A stretch of DNA of 64,000 nucleotides from Amoebidium appalachense (taxonomy: Eukaryota; Ichthyosporea). A model generated the notes under the pieces. The model was not told the origin of the DNA. It did no database searches and saw only the letters and a program-made list of their open reading frames with translations. How positions within the stretch are numbered: the stretch's first letter is position 1; every line of letters begins with the position of its first letter. The position numbers were made by a program, and so were the translations under genes. The DNA is taken from assembly GCA_963693365.1 (NCBI GenBank), contig CAVNZM010000002.1:6076001-6140000 (forward strand), read 5' to 3'. Shown here one piece after another: positions 48,557 to 59,684 of the stretch.

Positions 48557-50731
48557 TCAGCACATGTTGAGCATCCCCACGGCCTTGGTGAAGAAAGAGG
48601 CAGACAGGGCCTTGGTGAACATGTCGGCCTTGTTGTCAGCAGAAGCCACCGGGACCACAGTGATGTTGCCCAGCAGGTGATGTTCCTTGACGGAGCAGTA
48701 GCGGACGTCGATGTGCTTGGTCTTGGGCTTAACCCCCAGGGTGTCCAGCAGGGCCCGGGCAGACTCATTGTCCCCATGGATGGGCACCGGGGTGGGCTCA
48801 TTGATAGGATTAAGGCCCAGGTCGTCCATCACATAGTTGAGCCATAGGGCCTCGTTCGTAGCAGCAGACATGGCCACAAATTCAGCCTCAGTGGAGCTGT
48901 GGGTGGTGATGGACTGGAGCCGAGACACCCAGGACACAGGGGAGGAGTTTATGAAGAAGACATAGCCCGTGGTGGAGCGCCGGGTGTCGCGGTCCTCGGC
49001 GTAGTCGGAGTCGGAGTAGCCAACAAGGTTGGGGGGGCCGGGACGGTAGACAATACCCAGGTCGATGGTGGCCAGCAGGTAGCTTACAACTCTGGTAGCC
49101 ATAGTCCAGTGGGTGACGGTGGGCGCATGAATGTGTCGAGTAAGGACTCCCAGAGCCTGGGAAATGTCGGGGCGGGTGGTACGCGCAATCCACAGCAGGG
49201 CACCGACCAGGCTGGCATAGTCCTCCTTCTTGCTGTAGGCTGGGGTCTTGTTGCTTTCACTGGCCTGGCCCGGGACGATGGGGGTCTTGGTGCCGGACAT
49301 GTGGGTGAGACGAAAACGGGCAGCCAAGTCGATGATGTGTTGACGATGGCCCAGACGCAGAGACCCGTCCTCCAGCCAGGTAAGAGTGTGCCCGATGAGC
49401 AGGGTAGGACGACCCAGGTCCTTGGCAGAGAAACGAGCATCCAGCTTGGTGAAAAAATCGTCGATGAGCGCATCAGTGGCGGCCGTCACGGTGAAGTCAT
49501 CCACGTAGGCAGCAAGGGCAATAAATGTTGGGGTCCCGGCATTCTTGATGAACAGGCACGGGTCAGCAGCACTCACAATGAAGCCTTGGTCGAGGAGATG
49601 GTCACGGAGGGCCTCATACCACTGGCGCGGTGCCTGTTTTAGGCCGTAGAGCGCCTTGTGGAGCAAGCCGACAGCATGGGGGGCCGAGGGGTTGACGAAG
49701 CCAGGGGGCTGCTCAATGTAGATGGTCTCGTTGACGGTGCCGTTGAGGAATGCTGTGTTGACGTCGATGTGGCGCAGAGGCAGACCTTGGGCCACGGAGG
49801 TAGCCAAAACCAGCCGGATGGTAGCCAGCGCAGCCACAGGTGACTCGGTGACGAAATAGTCCTGGCCAGGCTGCTGGTAGTTGCCCCGGGCCACAAGCCG
49901 GGCCTTGAAAGCAGTGACGTTGCCGACGTTGTCCTGCTTGACCGTAAAGACCCAGCCGACCGGAATGACAGTGGAGCCATCCTCTGGACGGGGCACAAGG
50001 GTGAAGGTGCCGTTGTCTTCCAGGGCCTTGAGCTCACGGTGTGCAGCCTCCTCCCATTTCAGACGCTGGGGACTCTTGAGTGCAGCCCGGACAGTCTTGG
50101 GGACAACAATGGTGGAAGCCTTGATGGGTGTTGATGCAGGAGCCGTAGCCTGGGGGGCAAGGGGGGCCGTAGCAGCAGCCACGTTGGCAGTCGGGCCTCG
50201 ACGTTGGTCGTTGTACACAGCGCCACTACGGGTCGTCCGGGGGAGCCGATGTGCAGGCTCGGGCAGGATCGGAATGTCCAATTGATCACTCGGCGCTGTC
50301 CCATTGGCTGACAGACGAGACGAATCAGATTGCTGATCATTCCGGACGATGTGATTGGCTGGCTGATTTGACGAATCAGATGACTCCAAAAAATGATGAA
50401 TTGCCGGTGCGGTCGACCAATCAGATGGGACATCACGGAGGGGGTGCAGAATAGCAGCCTCGTCGAACTGCACGTCACGGCTGACGGTCATCTTGTGTGC
50501 TGCTGGAATCCAGACCTTGTAGCCCTTGATGTTAGGAGGGTAGCCCACGAAGATGCCCTTGACGGCACGAGGCGCCAGTTTCGGTGTATCCTGTTGATGG
50601 ACGTAGCAGGGAGAGCCCCAGACACGGAGCCGGCTGTAGTCGGGAGGAATGCCGGTCCACAGCAGGGCGGGAGACGATTGGCTGCCGGTGGCTCGCGACG
50701 GGAGCATGTTGCGTATAAAAGCCGCGGTCAC
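48557..50731 (-). CDS. pol: Copia reverse transcriptase and RNase H
   Basis: 724 codons. It starts in the integrase C-terminal part (AAFIRNMLPSR, YSRLRVWGSPCYVH, FVGYPPNIKGYKVW). Then the reverse transcriptase: WVFTVKQD, FKARLVARGNYQ, HIDVNTAFLNG, YGLKQAPRQWY and catalytic AAYVDDF. The RNase H has GYSDSDYAED, SSTEAEFVAM, HGDNESA and KHIDVRYCSVKE, ending FTKAL. Apart from the integrase lesion upstream this part is intact. Confidence 0.85.
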   Translation of the reverse strand: MTAAFIRNMLPSRATGSQSSPALLWTGIPPDYSRLRVWGSPCYVHQQDTPKLAPRAVKGIFVGYPPNIKGYKVWIPAAHKMTVSRDVQFDEAAILHPLRDVPSDWSTAPAIHHFLESSDSSNQPANHIVRNDQQSDSSRLSANGTAPSDQLDIPILPEPAHRLPRTTRSGAVYNDQRRGPTANVAAATAPLAPQATAPASTPIKASTIVVPKTVRAALKSPQRLKWEEAAHRELKALEDNGTFTLVPRPEDGSTVIPVGWVFTVKQDNVGNVTAFKARLVARGNYQQPGQDYFVTESPVAALATIRLVLATSVAQGLPLRHIDVNTAFLNGTVNETIYIEQPPGFVNPSAPHAVGLLHKALYGLKQAPRQWYEALRDHLLDQGFIVSAADPCLFIKNAGTPTFIALAAYVDDFTVTAATDALIDDFFTKLDARFSAKDLGRPTLLIGHTLTWLEDGSLRLGHRQHIIDLAARFRLTHMSGTKTPIVPGQASESNKTPAYSKKEDYASLVGALLWIARTTRPDISQALGVLTRHIHAPTVTHWTMATRVVSYLLATIDLGIVYRPGPPNLVGYSDSDYAEDRDTRRSTTGYVFFINSSPVSWVSRLQSITTHSSTEAEFVAMSAATNEALWLNYVMDDLGLNPINEPTPVPIHGDNESARALLDTLGVKPKTKHIDVRYCSVKEHHLLGNITVVPVASADNKADMFTKALSASFFTKAVGMLNMC

Positions 50732-51858
50732 AGCTGCCTCTGGCGAATGCCATGCTCACGGTTGTAGTCCCCGAAGGCCGTGCCCATGTACTCGCCCCCC
50801 CCGTCGGACTGAAACACCTGCATGGGAACACCGTGTTGGGTAACCGCCGCCTTGTGGTACGTCACATATGCAGCCAGTGTGTCCGACTTCTTGACGAGGG
50901 GCACGGCCGTGGTGTGGCCGGTGAATTCGTCGTGGAACGTCGCCAAGTACTGAGCACCACCGATCGCGGGAGGGAAGGGGCCGCTGATGTCGCTGTGAAC
51001 CTTGGCTAGGACCCGGGGAGCTTGGCTAGTTGATTCGGAGAAGGCAACACGGTGGGCTTTGCCGAGGGCACAGGGCTCACACACACCCGGAGACTTGGCA
51101 CCGCCACCCACCAACAGGCCTGCAGACTTGATGACCGAGCGTACAGCGTCAATGCCAGCATGGCCCAGACGGTAGTGCCACGTGTTGAGGTCGGCAGTAA
51201 CCTTGAGGATACGCGGAGCAGTGGTGGTTTGGGCGTCCGGGGTTGTGTCCGCGCGCAGAAGAGACACCGCCATGTGGTACAGCTTGGTGCCGACAGCCGA
51301 GCCGGTGGCCAGAATTTGATCGCCGTAGCACAACTTAACGCCGCCGCGGGTGTCAAAGCGGGGTAAAACACCGTTGGTAGTTGCCGTGAACACACTGATG
51401 AGAGTGTCGGGGATGGAGGGCACGTAGAGTACATCCGTCAGCTGATGCACCGCAGTAACGCCGTCGATGGTGCTGGAAAAGAACACGTCGCCCACCCCAA
51501 GCACTGCACATGCACCCTTGTCGGCTACTTGGACCGTGGAGTAAGGCGCCGCACGCATGTTGATGAACACATCGGGCCGGGGGCACACATGGTCAGTGGC
51601 TCCAGAGTCGAGGAGCACCTTGTTGGTGCCACAGTCGTTGCTAGACATGAGGAAAGCCCGGGGAGCGGCAGCCCCCCCCTTGCACTGTGCCGTAGTGTGG
51701 GTAGTAGAGGCAGGGTGGTTGATGCAGGACCCAGGCGGGGAGGGGACCACCCTTAGGTTTGCGGCCGTTGGCACGGTTGCCCCCCTTGCACATGGCGGTA
51801 GTGTGACTGGTAGACAGTGGGTGGTTGACGCAGGAACCCTTGGGGTAGGTGCTGGCAC
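50728..51858 (-). pseudogene. Copia protease and N-terminal integrase, truncated by a deletion
   Basis: Contains LLDSGATDHV (aspartic protease), WHYRLGHAG..C..C (pre-integrase zinc site), VHSDISGPF and FQSDGGGEY (first two Asp of the DDE triad). The frame ends at a stop right after REHGIRQ. The next reading frame begins with integrase sequence that lies well past the catalytic glutamate, so an internal deletion has removed that segment and shifted the frame. Confidence 0.85.
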
Positions 51859-52594
51859 GGTTGTTGCCAGAGTTGCTGTGTTGGCCGTTGCCGTTGGGGC
51901 ACTGAGACTTGATGTGGCCTGGTTTGCCGCAGCCGTGGCAGATGACAGGTTGAGGAGCCCGTGTGGTGAAGGCGGCCGGCCCGGAGCTGGTAGTCACACG
52001 TGCACGTGGGTGGCTGGTCTCATATGCCCGTAGCTGTTGGAGGAGGCCCATCACGGTAGGCTTGGGTGTCATCTTGTAGGCAATTACAGGCATTTCGTAG
52101 TAAGGCACCTTGCCGAGGTCGTTGGTGAGCTTGGTCAGCACTTGAGCATCACCAATTTGTGTGCCGTAATCGGCCAGGCGCCGCACGTAGCCGCGGAGTT
52201 TCATGGCGTATTTCGTCGCGGTGTCCGTAGGTTCAGGCGTAGAATTCATGTACAGCCCGATAAGGTCGTACTGATTGGCCTCAGATTGCTCCAGGTAGTG
52301 GGCAGATAGGGCCGACCATATCTCCGCAGGTGTGGTGGTGCGTGTTAACCCTAGGATACAACGCACGTCAACCGAGAGTGCTTGCCACAGGTAGGAACGG
52401 GCAGTGTCGACCTGTTCACGGGTAGCCGGGTGCTCCGTACTGGGCGCGATGGTGTGGAGAAGACCAGCACCAGAAAGCTGGACATACATGGTTTCGGCCC
52501 ATGTGTGGTAGTCCGTGCCTGAATCATTATCAATGCCAGTGAAGAGAGGGATGTCGACCTTGAACTTGATGGAATCATTACGTGAGGGGCCCAC
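51641..52594 (-). CDS. gag: Copia Gag
   Basis: 317 codons. The N-terminal part has the DUF4219/UBN2-like pattern of Copia Gag (FTGIDNDSGTDYHTWAETM, ALSVDVRCILGLTRTTTPAEIW, QSEANQYDLIGLYM, TKLTNDLGKVPYYEMPV). A CHGCGKPGHIKSQC zinc knuckle sits near residue 220. The last 30 residues overlap the protease frame and may reflect a frameshift. No host function is implied. Confidence 0.85.
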   Translation of the reverse strand: MGPSRNDSIKFKVDIPLFTGIDNDSGTDYHTWAETMYVQLSGAGLLHTIAPSTEHPATREQVDTARSYLWQALSVDVRCILGLTRTTTPAEIWSALSAHYLEQSEANQYDLIGLYMNSTPEPTDTATKYAMKLRGYVRRLADYGTQIGDAQVLTKLTNDLGKVPYYEMPVIAYKMTPKPTVMGLLQQLRAYETSHPRARVTTSSGPAAFTTRAPQPVICHGCGKPGHIKSQCPNGNGQHSNSGNNRASTYPKGSCVNHPLSTSHTTAMCKGGNRANGRKPKGGPLPAWVLHQPPCLYYPHYGTVQGGGCRSPGFPHV

Positions 52595-52807
52595 TCAGGA
52601 CGAATCGCAGAATCAGGTTAGGGTGGACTGCCCCCTCAGTCCCCACTGAACCTCTGTTCATGCTACCATTTTTGGATTTTGTCCTGGTGCAGAGACTAGC
52701 GATCTTGCTAGCCTTGAGATCTCAACCTAACCACTGCCGATGGTTGTGATGACGCCAGTAAAGGCGTGCTGGCTTTTACCCCAGCGAGAAGAGGATGAGA
52801 AAAAGAT

Positions 52808-52879
52808 GATCCCGACGGGATTTGAACCCGCGACCCCTCTATCTCCGGTCGAGTGCTCTACCAACTGAGCTACGAGATC
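52808..52879 (-). tRNA. tRNA-like sequence, anticodon position GGA, possible pseudogene or SINE head
   Basis: The reverse strand folds as a 72-nt cloverleaf: a fully paired 7-bp acceptor stem (one G-T), D-arm GCTC/GAGC with an AGTTGGTA loop, T-arm GCGGG/CCCGT with loop TTCAAAT, and a run of five T just downstream, as for an RNA polymerase III terminator. A-box (TAGCTCAGTTGG) and B-box (GGTTCAAATCC) are good. The anticodon stem has one mismatch, position 33 is C not T, and GGA would be a serine anticodon, but the long variable arm of tRNA-Ser is absent. That makes a functional tRNA unlikely. Confidence 0.5.
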
Positions 52880-52957
52880 GGTTAAGATCTCGCAGGCCAC
52901 CAGCCGATCATGATCTGATTCATGCGATCGGACTGGATAACGATACCATCTTCCAAC

Positions 52958-53013
52958 AGGTGGCCCGTGCTGGGCCGGCCGGCTGGGGCTGCAATCTGCT
53001 GCTGCAGCTAGCC
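52958..53013. repeat. Detached fragment of the LINE ORF1 repeat
   Basis: Closely matches the part of the 216-bp unit that contains GGCCGGCCGG and TGCTGCTGCAG, in the same orientation as 46190-47610. Probably a leftover of another copy of that LINE. Confidence 0.75.
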
Positions 53014-53052
53014 TCCTCCCCCCCTCCCCACGAATCCCCCCCCCCCCCCCCC

Positions 53053-53094
<42 letters not shown>

Positions 53095-53417
53095 AATAAA
53101 TGAAAAAAAAATAAATAAAAAGGAGCAAGCGTACACTCATTGTGTGCAATTTTTAGGACTTCGATTCTGAGAATCTATGCAGTCCACGGGCGCAAAGACG
53201 TATCCCCCCCCCCCTGCCCCCGCCCCTGCCACACACACACAAATAAATGGTACGCCTCCCCTCGCAATTCCCTAGAAAACGTTCCCACAGAACAGGGAAC
53301 CCCCCCCCCCCCCCCCCCCGGGGGGGGGGGGGGGAGGAGGGAGCTCGGGGGGGGGGGGGGGGGGGATGAAAATAAGATAACGAGGGCCTACATATGTCTG
53401 AGGAACCTTAAGATTCC

Positions 53418-53455
<38 letters not shown>

Positions 53456-54057
53456 ACGGAATGGCCCAACCACGTCAGCAGAGTCACCTTGATGCGAGTG
53501 GAACTATGATACACCAAGAACAGTGTTAACGACCGTTCTACTTTCAGCAGAATGATTCAACAATTGAACAATTTGAAAGCAGGAAAGGCACAACAATGAA
53601 TGCTGTTTTTGGCAGAATCATAATTCTCACGGCAGCACAACAACTTGCTTTTTGCAGAATAATTCAGCTTTTTGCAGCATGATTCTCCTTTCAGCAGAAT
53701 AATTATTAGAAAGTATATTGTTATAATTATAGGCATTTAATATGGCTTTACCGGGCACTGTTAAAGAGAGAATATCGTGATTCACAGCCAGATGCAGATG
53801 CACTTGTTCTGCAAAAGTCCCCCCCCCCCCCCCCCCTCCCCCCCTCTCCTCCCCCCCCGCCGCCTTATCCTTATTGAGTTATTGCCGCGACCGTCCAGCC
53901 TTGGTAGATTGTACTGAGCACCCATTTTCAAGAATGCCTTTCTTCTTGGTTTACACGGCCTATATTTTGGGGAACGTTGGTGGGAGCACTGCCCCTCGTG
54001 TGCATGTGTGGCTAACTGCATGCGTCTTACTGCATTTTCCAGCACGGCCCTATTAAA
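53014..54057. other. Intergenic, homopolymer-rich
   Basis: C-runs (53038-53084, 53302-53320), G-runs (53321-53335, 53349-53365, 53419-53451), then AT-rich unique sequence with repeated GCAGAATAATT-type words (53550-53720) and a C-run (53819-53836). No exon recognised. Confidence 0.5.
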
Positions 54058-54125
54058 GGTACCAGAGCAACGAGTACATTCAATTCGGCCCACTCCGAAT
54101 TGAATGTACTCGTTGCTCTGGTACC
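54058..54125. repeat. Perfect 31-bp inverted repeat with 6-base loop
   Basis: Arms 54058-54088 and 54095-54125 are exact reverse complements (outer ends GGTACC) around the loop CCCACT. Confidence 0.97.
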
Positions 54126-56608
54126 CCAGAGACCTTAGCCTCTTTTCGTAGCTATACAGGCCATGTGTATGTATTCAATAGGAAACGGTTACAACGCCAA
54201 GTTTGAAAGCCATTTGCATATGACGGCCCTCTACTATGTCTTCAGTGAATGCGTTTATCTAACATCTATCTATCCTAACCGTGTCCCGCATGTGTGAGAC
54301 TAATCTGGCCCTCCCAATATATTAGGCTCACCTAAAAATGGGAATCAACCCGAAACGTGAAGAGAAACCGATCTACAGTGGTTCTAAAACCATTCATCAT
54401 GGGCCACTTACTGTGGCCATGTGGTACTCTTCTTGCTGTTGTCTTATATGACTTAGCATATATTCCTTAATACTTTGAACCTAAAATATGTGAAAACGGT
54501 AGCTTGTTATGGTAGCTGCAATATGATCAAATGTGTTCAACTGTGCGTGTGTATGTGTGTGTGTGTGAGTGTGTGTGTATGTGTGTGTGTGTGCGCGGGC
54601 GTGTGTTCGTGACTGTTTGTGTTTATGGCGGCGGCGGCAGCTGCGCGGCGGTACCAGGTAGTGGTGATGTGTTTTTTTTTGTTTTTTTTGTTTTTTTTTG
54701 TTTTTTTTGGTAGGAATGGCTCCAGGTGTAGTTCAACAAAGTTATGGAACTTAAGTTTAAAACTTTGCCCTGAATTTTTGATGTCTCACACTGGCATTTT
54801 TGCCAAGCATGGCCATTTTCCGTCGATTTATTTATTGTTTAAGGTGGAGAGTTGAACTTGGGATGGTATGCACGTGAGCGTGAAGTTACAGCGGTTTGTG
54901 TGTGTGTGTCCAAGCACGGCACGTGGCAGTCACACACGGTGGCCATGCGCACGCATCACCGGATCTTGTGTGCGGCTCGGAGCACAAAAACGTGCAGGGT
55001 GCGCGAACGAGTGCCACAATCACACAAACTCACTTTTCTCTTGAGTCAAATGTGGTACAAACACGTATACGGAACGCGCGTTTCATATATATATATCATT
55101 TGAAAGTGAAAATACCTCCCAGCCCTCCCCCCCCTCCCCCAGTCCCCCCCCCCTCTCCCCCCCAAATACCAGTTCCATTTCCACAAAACAAACCCTCATC
55201 AATGTTAATGCCAGCAAGAACATCCAGCCAACCAGAAAGTTTTACTTGTGTACCAGCAACACTGCTTGCTGCACGAGCTTCTGCGAACGATTTAGCTATG
55301 CTTCTCCCAAGGTTTCAGCCATGGAGTATGTGACTTGTTATCTGCACAAGGTTGTTCCTTAATTAAACCGAAGCTTGTGTCTGCAAGCCCCCCGGGCGGC
55401 TAAGAAATGGGGAAAACAGGAGCACAACAAAATCTGCGCATGTGCTCCTTGTAGTGAAAGAACAAGCTTGGGTGTACGTGCGCTACTATTATTGTAGTAT
55501 TTTTGGCACAAAAACGTAAACATAGCAAAATATACTCGAAGTGACACTCTCAGGCATCGCGATCCCGGGGTAACCAAATGCTGATAGTTATTTAGAAGAT
55601 ATTGTTCCATGATTTTGAAGCTTTGTAGTCTGTTGAAAGCAATTAAACCAACAATAGCTTAACAAACGTGTATGATTCATGGACGCCATAGCGGCGCATC
55701 AGCTAATTCAGCTTACACAACGCTCCTATCGCCGCATAGACCCATCCTTGTGACGTCAAAGTGACGTATGCTGTTGGCTTCACAAATGATACACCGAAAC
55801 ATCGTTGTGCGCTGTTCACATATGCAAAAAAATATATGGTACAGCACGAAGTGTCGTCACATGCTTGTGATAAGGGGCTGAGGGGGGAGGGTATGAGGCT
55901 TTAGCTGGAGGTAAGCATGGTGGGACATACTGCGCATATATTATGTATTGGAAAACCAGGTGCACGCGCCGATAGCAGGGTGACGTATAGGGCTGATGTT
56001 GTACCGTGATTGATTGGTCTTGTACATGAGGAAAGAATAGAGTAACGTGTTTTGTTATAAGGCCCAACACAACCGACCAACTTCTGAATGAACCAACAGC
56101 GCACATGGCGGGTGCCTATCAGTAGTGCTTTTGTCACCTCTTACCGAGTGCTGAGTTGTGCTAAACAGAGCAGCGTTCAGGAAGGGGAGACTTGGTGCGC
56201 TCTTCTCCCTGTTATAAAAGAGGAGGGACTGGCAGGTGCATTCAAATTGATGATGGTGGTTTGGTGGGAGGGAATTTGCGGAAAAACGGGCCATAGCACA
56301 TTGCTCGTCGGCCACTCGTGCGTGCTGGAGCGGCAATGTGTCACCAATATTGTTGAGAGCCTGCTTTTCCAACCCTCAGGAAATTGCAGAAAACCATACA
56401 ACCTTGGCAAAAATCAACACACTACGGGTTTTTTTTTAATTTGCTCACTTGCTACATGACGGCATATGACATCGTACAAGAAAACAACTTCTTCTCCTAG
56501 GTTTAGATCCGTCTTTTTTTTGCTGTCTGTTACATCTATGACAGCTGGGGTGTAGGGTGTGTGGGTGCTGACTGAATTGTTAGGTATGGCGGAGGGATAC
56601 ACGGCAAC
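54126..56608. other. Upstream region of the PHD-SET gene
   Basis: Mostly unique sequence: GT repeats (54540-54600), T-rich GTTTTTTTT repeats (54670-54710), a C-rich tract (55127-55165), otherwise no repeat and no recognised exon. An upstream ATG at 56586, out of frame with the PHD-SET start at 56609, would make a short overlapping upstream frame. Confidence 0.45.
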
Positions 56609-56809
56609 ATGGCTGACGACAGAGCGCAAAAGAAGAGGCGGAGGGGGCCAAAGGGCACAAATAAGCGCAAGAAGGTGAGTGTGTGTGTAGGTGTGTGTGT
56701 GTGTGTGTGTGTACAAGGACGGGAGGAGGTTGCAGGAGGGGGAGGAGGTGAGAAGTGCTCGTTTTTTTTTGTTTTTTTTTTTTCTTTTCTTTTTTTTTTC
56801 TTCCTTTTT

Positions 56810-56846
<37 letters not shown>

Positions 56847-57574
56847 GTCTGTATGTCTGTGTCTGCGTTGTTTTTGTTGGGCTTGTGGGCATGGTTGAGG
56901 GGGTATGTCTGTGCCCTTGTGTGACAAGTTGGGCTTGTCTGCCTTGTTGCCTCCTGTGTAGATGTGCCTGTCTATATGCCTGTGTGTGAGTGTGCACTAG
57001 TGGGTGTAAGTGGCTGCACTCTCAGGTGAGTGAAAGGTTCTTACAGAGGATAGGTGTGGGCAGCGGCTCTCATTTGTGCTGTTTTAGGTGTGTTTGTTTC
57101 GGGTTCGGATTGACCCTTTGAAAGAAGGGGGGAGGGAGCGGGTAGGGAGGAGGTGTTAGAATTCGTTATACAGTACGAAGTACACATTTATGACGGGACA
57201 ACATAGTGCAGAGTGCAAACCACACAGTGAGTATGTATAAGAGGCAGAGTTCATCCTCGATGGTGGTGGTGGTGGTGTGTGTGTATGTGGGGGGGGGGGG
57301 GGGGGGGGGGGGGGGAGGGGGAGAGGAGGATGGAAGGGGGATAAGGAGGGGAGGGAGGTGGTTATTGGGAGATGGGGGGGGATTGAGTGTGTGGGGGCTG
57401 ACCGGGGCCACAGAGGTCCAAGGCGGAAGACTACACCGAGTATGGAGATGGCTCCAGTGTTACGCGCTGCCTGTGTGGCTTTGAACACGATGACGAGCAC
57501 ATGGTGCGTACAAAAGTTGTGTGGGTGTATGTGGGCGTGGGTGTGCTCTGGGTGTGGGGGGTGTTTTTGTATGT

Positions 57575-57607
<33 letters not shown>

Positions 57608-58793
57608 CGGGGGGGAGGGGGGGGGGGGGGGGGGGATACGGAGGACAGGCCGACTGTTAGAGTGGCCTGTTGCTTATGTTGTTAGTGCACGAACTTTCGT
57701 GGTGGGAGGGCTAGGGGGAGGATGAGTAAAGGTGGATGGAAGATTGCATGCCAACTTCTTCGTGCTACTCCGTTTTGTGTTGTCACGTAAGGGGTGTACA
57801 AGAGGCACTCGGTTGAGAAATGATACATGAACAGTGCCGGGGGGTGTCGAGATCGTCTGCTGGTTGCTCTACTCCTTGCGAAACTATCTGGATTTATGGT
57901 GGTGGGGATTATCGTTCACGGTGATCGTGCCAATTATCGTGCCACTGACTAATGGTTCCGATCAGATCTGCTGCGACAAATGCAACATGTGGCAGCACAC
58001 GGTGTGCATGGGGCTCAATCCGTCGGACGAAATGCCGCCAAGCTACTTCTGCCATCTGTGTGAGCCGCGAAACCTCAACGTTCAGAGGGCCAGGGAGATA
58101 CAGAGACAGAAGGCCAGAGACAGGGACAGCTATGACGAGCCGTACCACTACGAGGTAGGGGTTGGGGCAGGATGTCTGATTAGATGGGACAGATGTCTGC
58201 TAAGATGGGTTAGAAATTGGGGCAGATATCTGCTAAGATGGGACAGATGTCTGCTAAGATGGGTCAGAAATGGGGGCAGATGTCTGCTAAGATGGGTTGG
58301 AGACGCGGGCAGATGTCTTCTAAGATAGGTTAGAGATGGGGGCAGATGTCTGTTAAGATGGGTAGGAGATGGGGGCAGATGTCTGCTAAGATGGGTTAGA
58401 GATGGGGGCAGATATCTGCTAAGACGGGTTAGAGATGGGGGCAGCTGTCTGCAAAGATAGGTTGGAGATGGGGGCAGATGTCTGCAAAGATAGGTTGGAG
58501 ATACCTATAGACGTCCTGTCCTTTCATTTTATTTTATTTTTTCGGGAGTCCGGGGGAGGAGCGGTGAGCATGAGCTGACAGAAGAGTGGCGGGAAGCAGA
58601 ACAGCGACCAGCTGAGCATACGACGAGAGGGCAGCGAGTCGAGGGGGGGCAGACACAAGAAGAAACAGCGCAGAGACAGCTCCACCCCACGCCGCCACTA
58701 TGTGAGTGAGTGTGTGTGTGTGTGTGCTTGTGTGTGTGTGTGTGTGTGCGTGTGTGTCTGTCTACAATACGTCAGCCCATGTGCATGGATGGT

Positions 58794-58827
<34 letters not shown>

Positions 58828-59265
58828 GCTGTGTGGTGCTGATGGTGGCTGCAGGGGTCACCCAAGGGGGGGGATGATGATGACGACATTCGAGTAGTCA
58901 GCGGCAGTGAAGAGAACCAGCTAGGTATTTCGTCTCCTCCCCCCGGGCCCCCCCCCCCCCCCCCCAAAAAAAAAAAAAAAAAAAAAAAAAGGAAAAAAAA
59001 AAAAAAAGAAAGAAAAAAGGAACGAAAAAGCACACACACACACACGCATACGGTGTTAAAATGTCGCCCTGCGACAGCAGGCATCACCCCCACTCGTCTG
59101 TGGCCAGAGTATGGGGTGCATACCATCTCCCTCTGTAGTGGAAACAAGATTACTGTGCATGGCGTGAGCCCCCTTGGTGTGGGCTCTACTTGTGTTACAT
59201 ACGTTGTGTGTGGGCACCATGTTATTTGTTGTGAGTTTTTACTTTGCACCGTGTACCACGTCCCC

Positions 59266-59302
<37 letters not shown>

Positions 59303-59405
59303 CCCCCCCGGAGAATGGGCTCTGTGGATTATGCATGCTCTTTGTATGGTTTGCACTCTTTAATATGTTGCCCGCTATGTGTACTTTGTACTTTCTAACA
59401 CATTC

Positions 59406-59437
<32 letters not shown>

Positions 59438-59613
59438 CTTTCTCTTTATGTGTGCGCACAGACGTTGCCCAGATTGAGCGTCAGTTGCACACTGCCTCCT
59501 ACACAGAGGCGAGGGACTGTGTGTTCTCGGACGATGCCCTTGCACTGCTCAAAGCTGCAGACCCCCCACTGGTCTTTGATCAGTCACTGAAAAGGTCAGA
59601 CACCTGCTTTTTC

Positions 59614-59644
<31 letters not shown>

Positions 59645-59652
59645 TGGTGTGT

Positions 59653-59684
<32 letters not shown>

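Larger units (their letters stand above)
48557..52594 (-). mobile_element. Ty1/Copia retrotransposon, internal region
   Basis: On the reverse strand: gag (52594-51641), protease-integrase (51858-50728), integrase tail-RT-RNase H (50731-48557), the Copia order. Upstream on the reverse strand, near 52675, TGGTAGCATGAACAGAGG begins like the complement of initiator-tRNA-Met, the usual Copia primer. No pair of LTRs could be identified. The element is defective in integrase. Confidence 0.9.

Noticed and set aside
57834-58328. A 164-codon frame that includes the PHD exon and the RCLLRWV repeats
   Set aside because: Only 57966-58154 is coding; the rest is intron 2 and the intron 3 minisatellite, with good splice sites at both exon borders.
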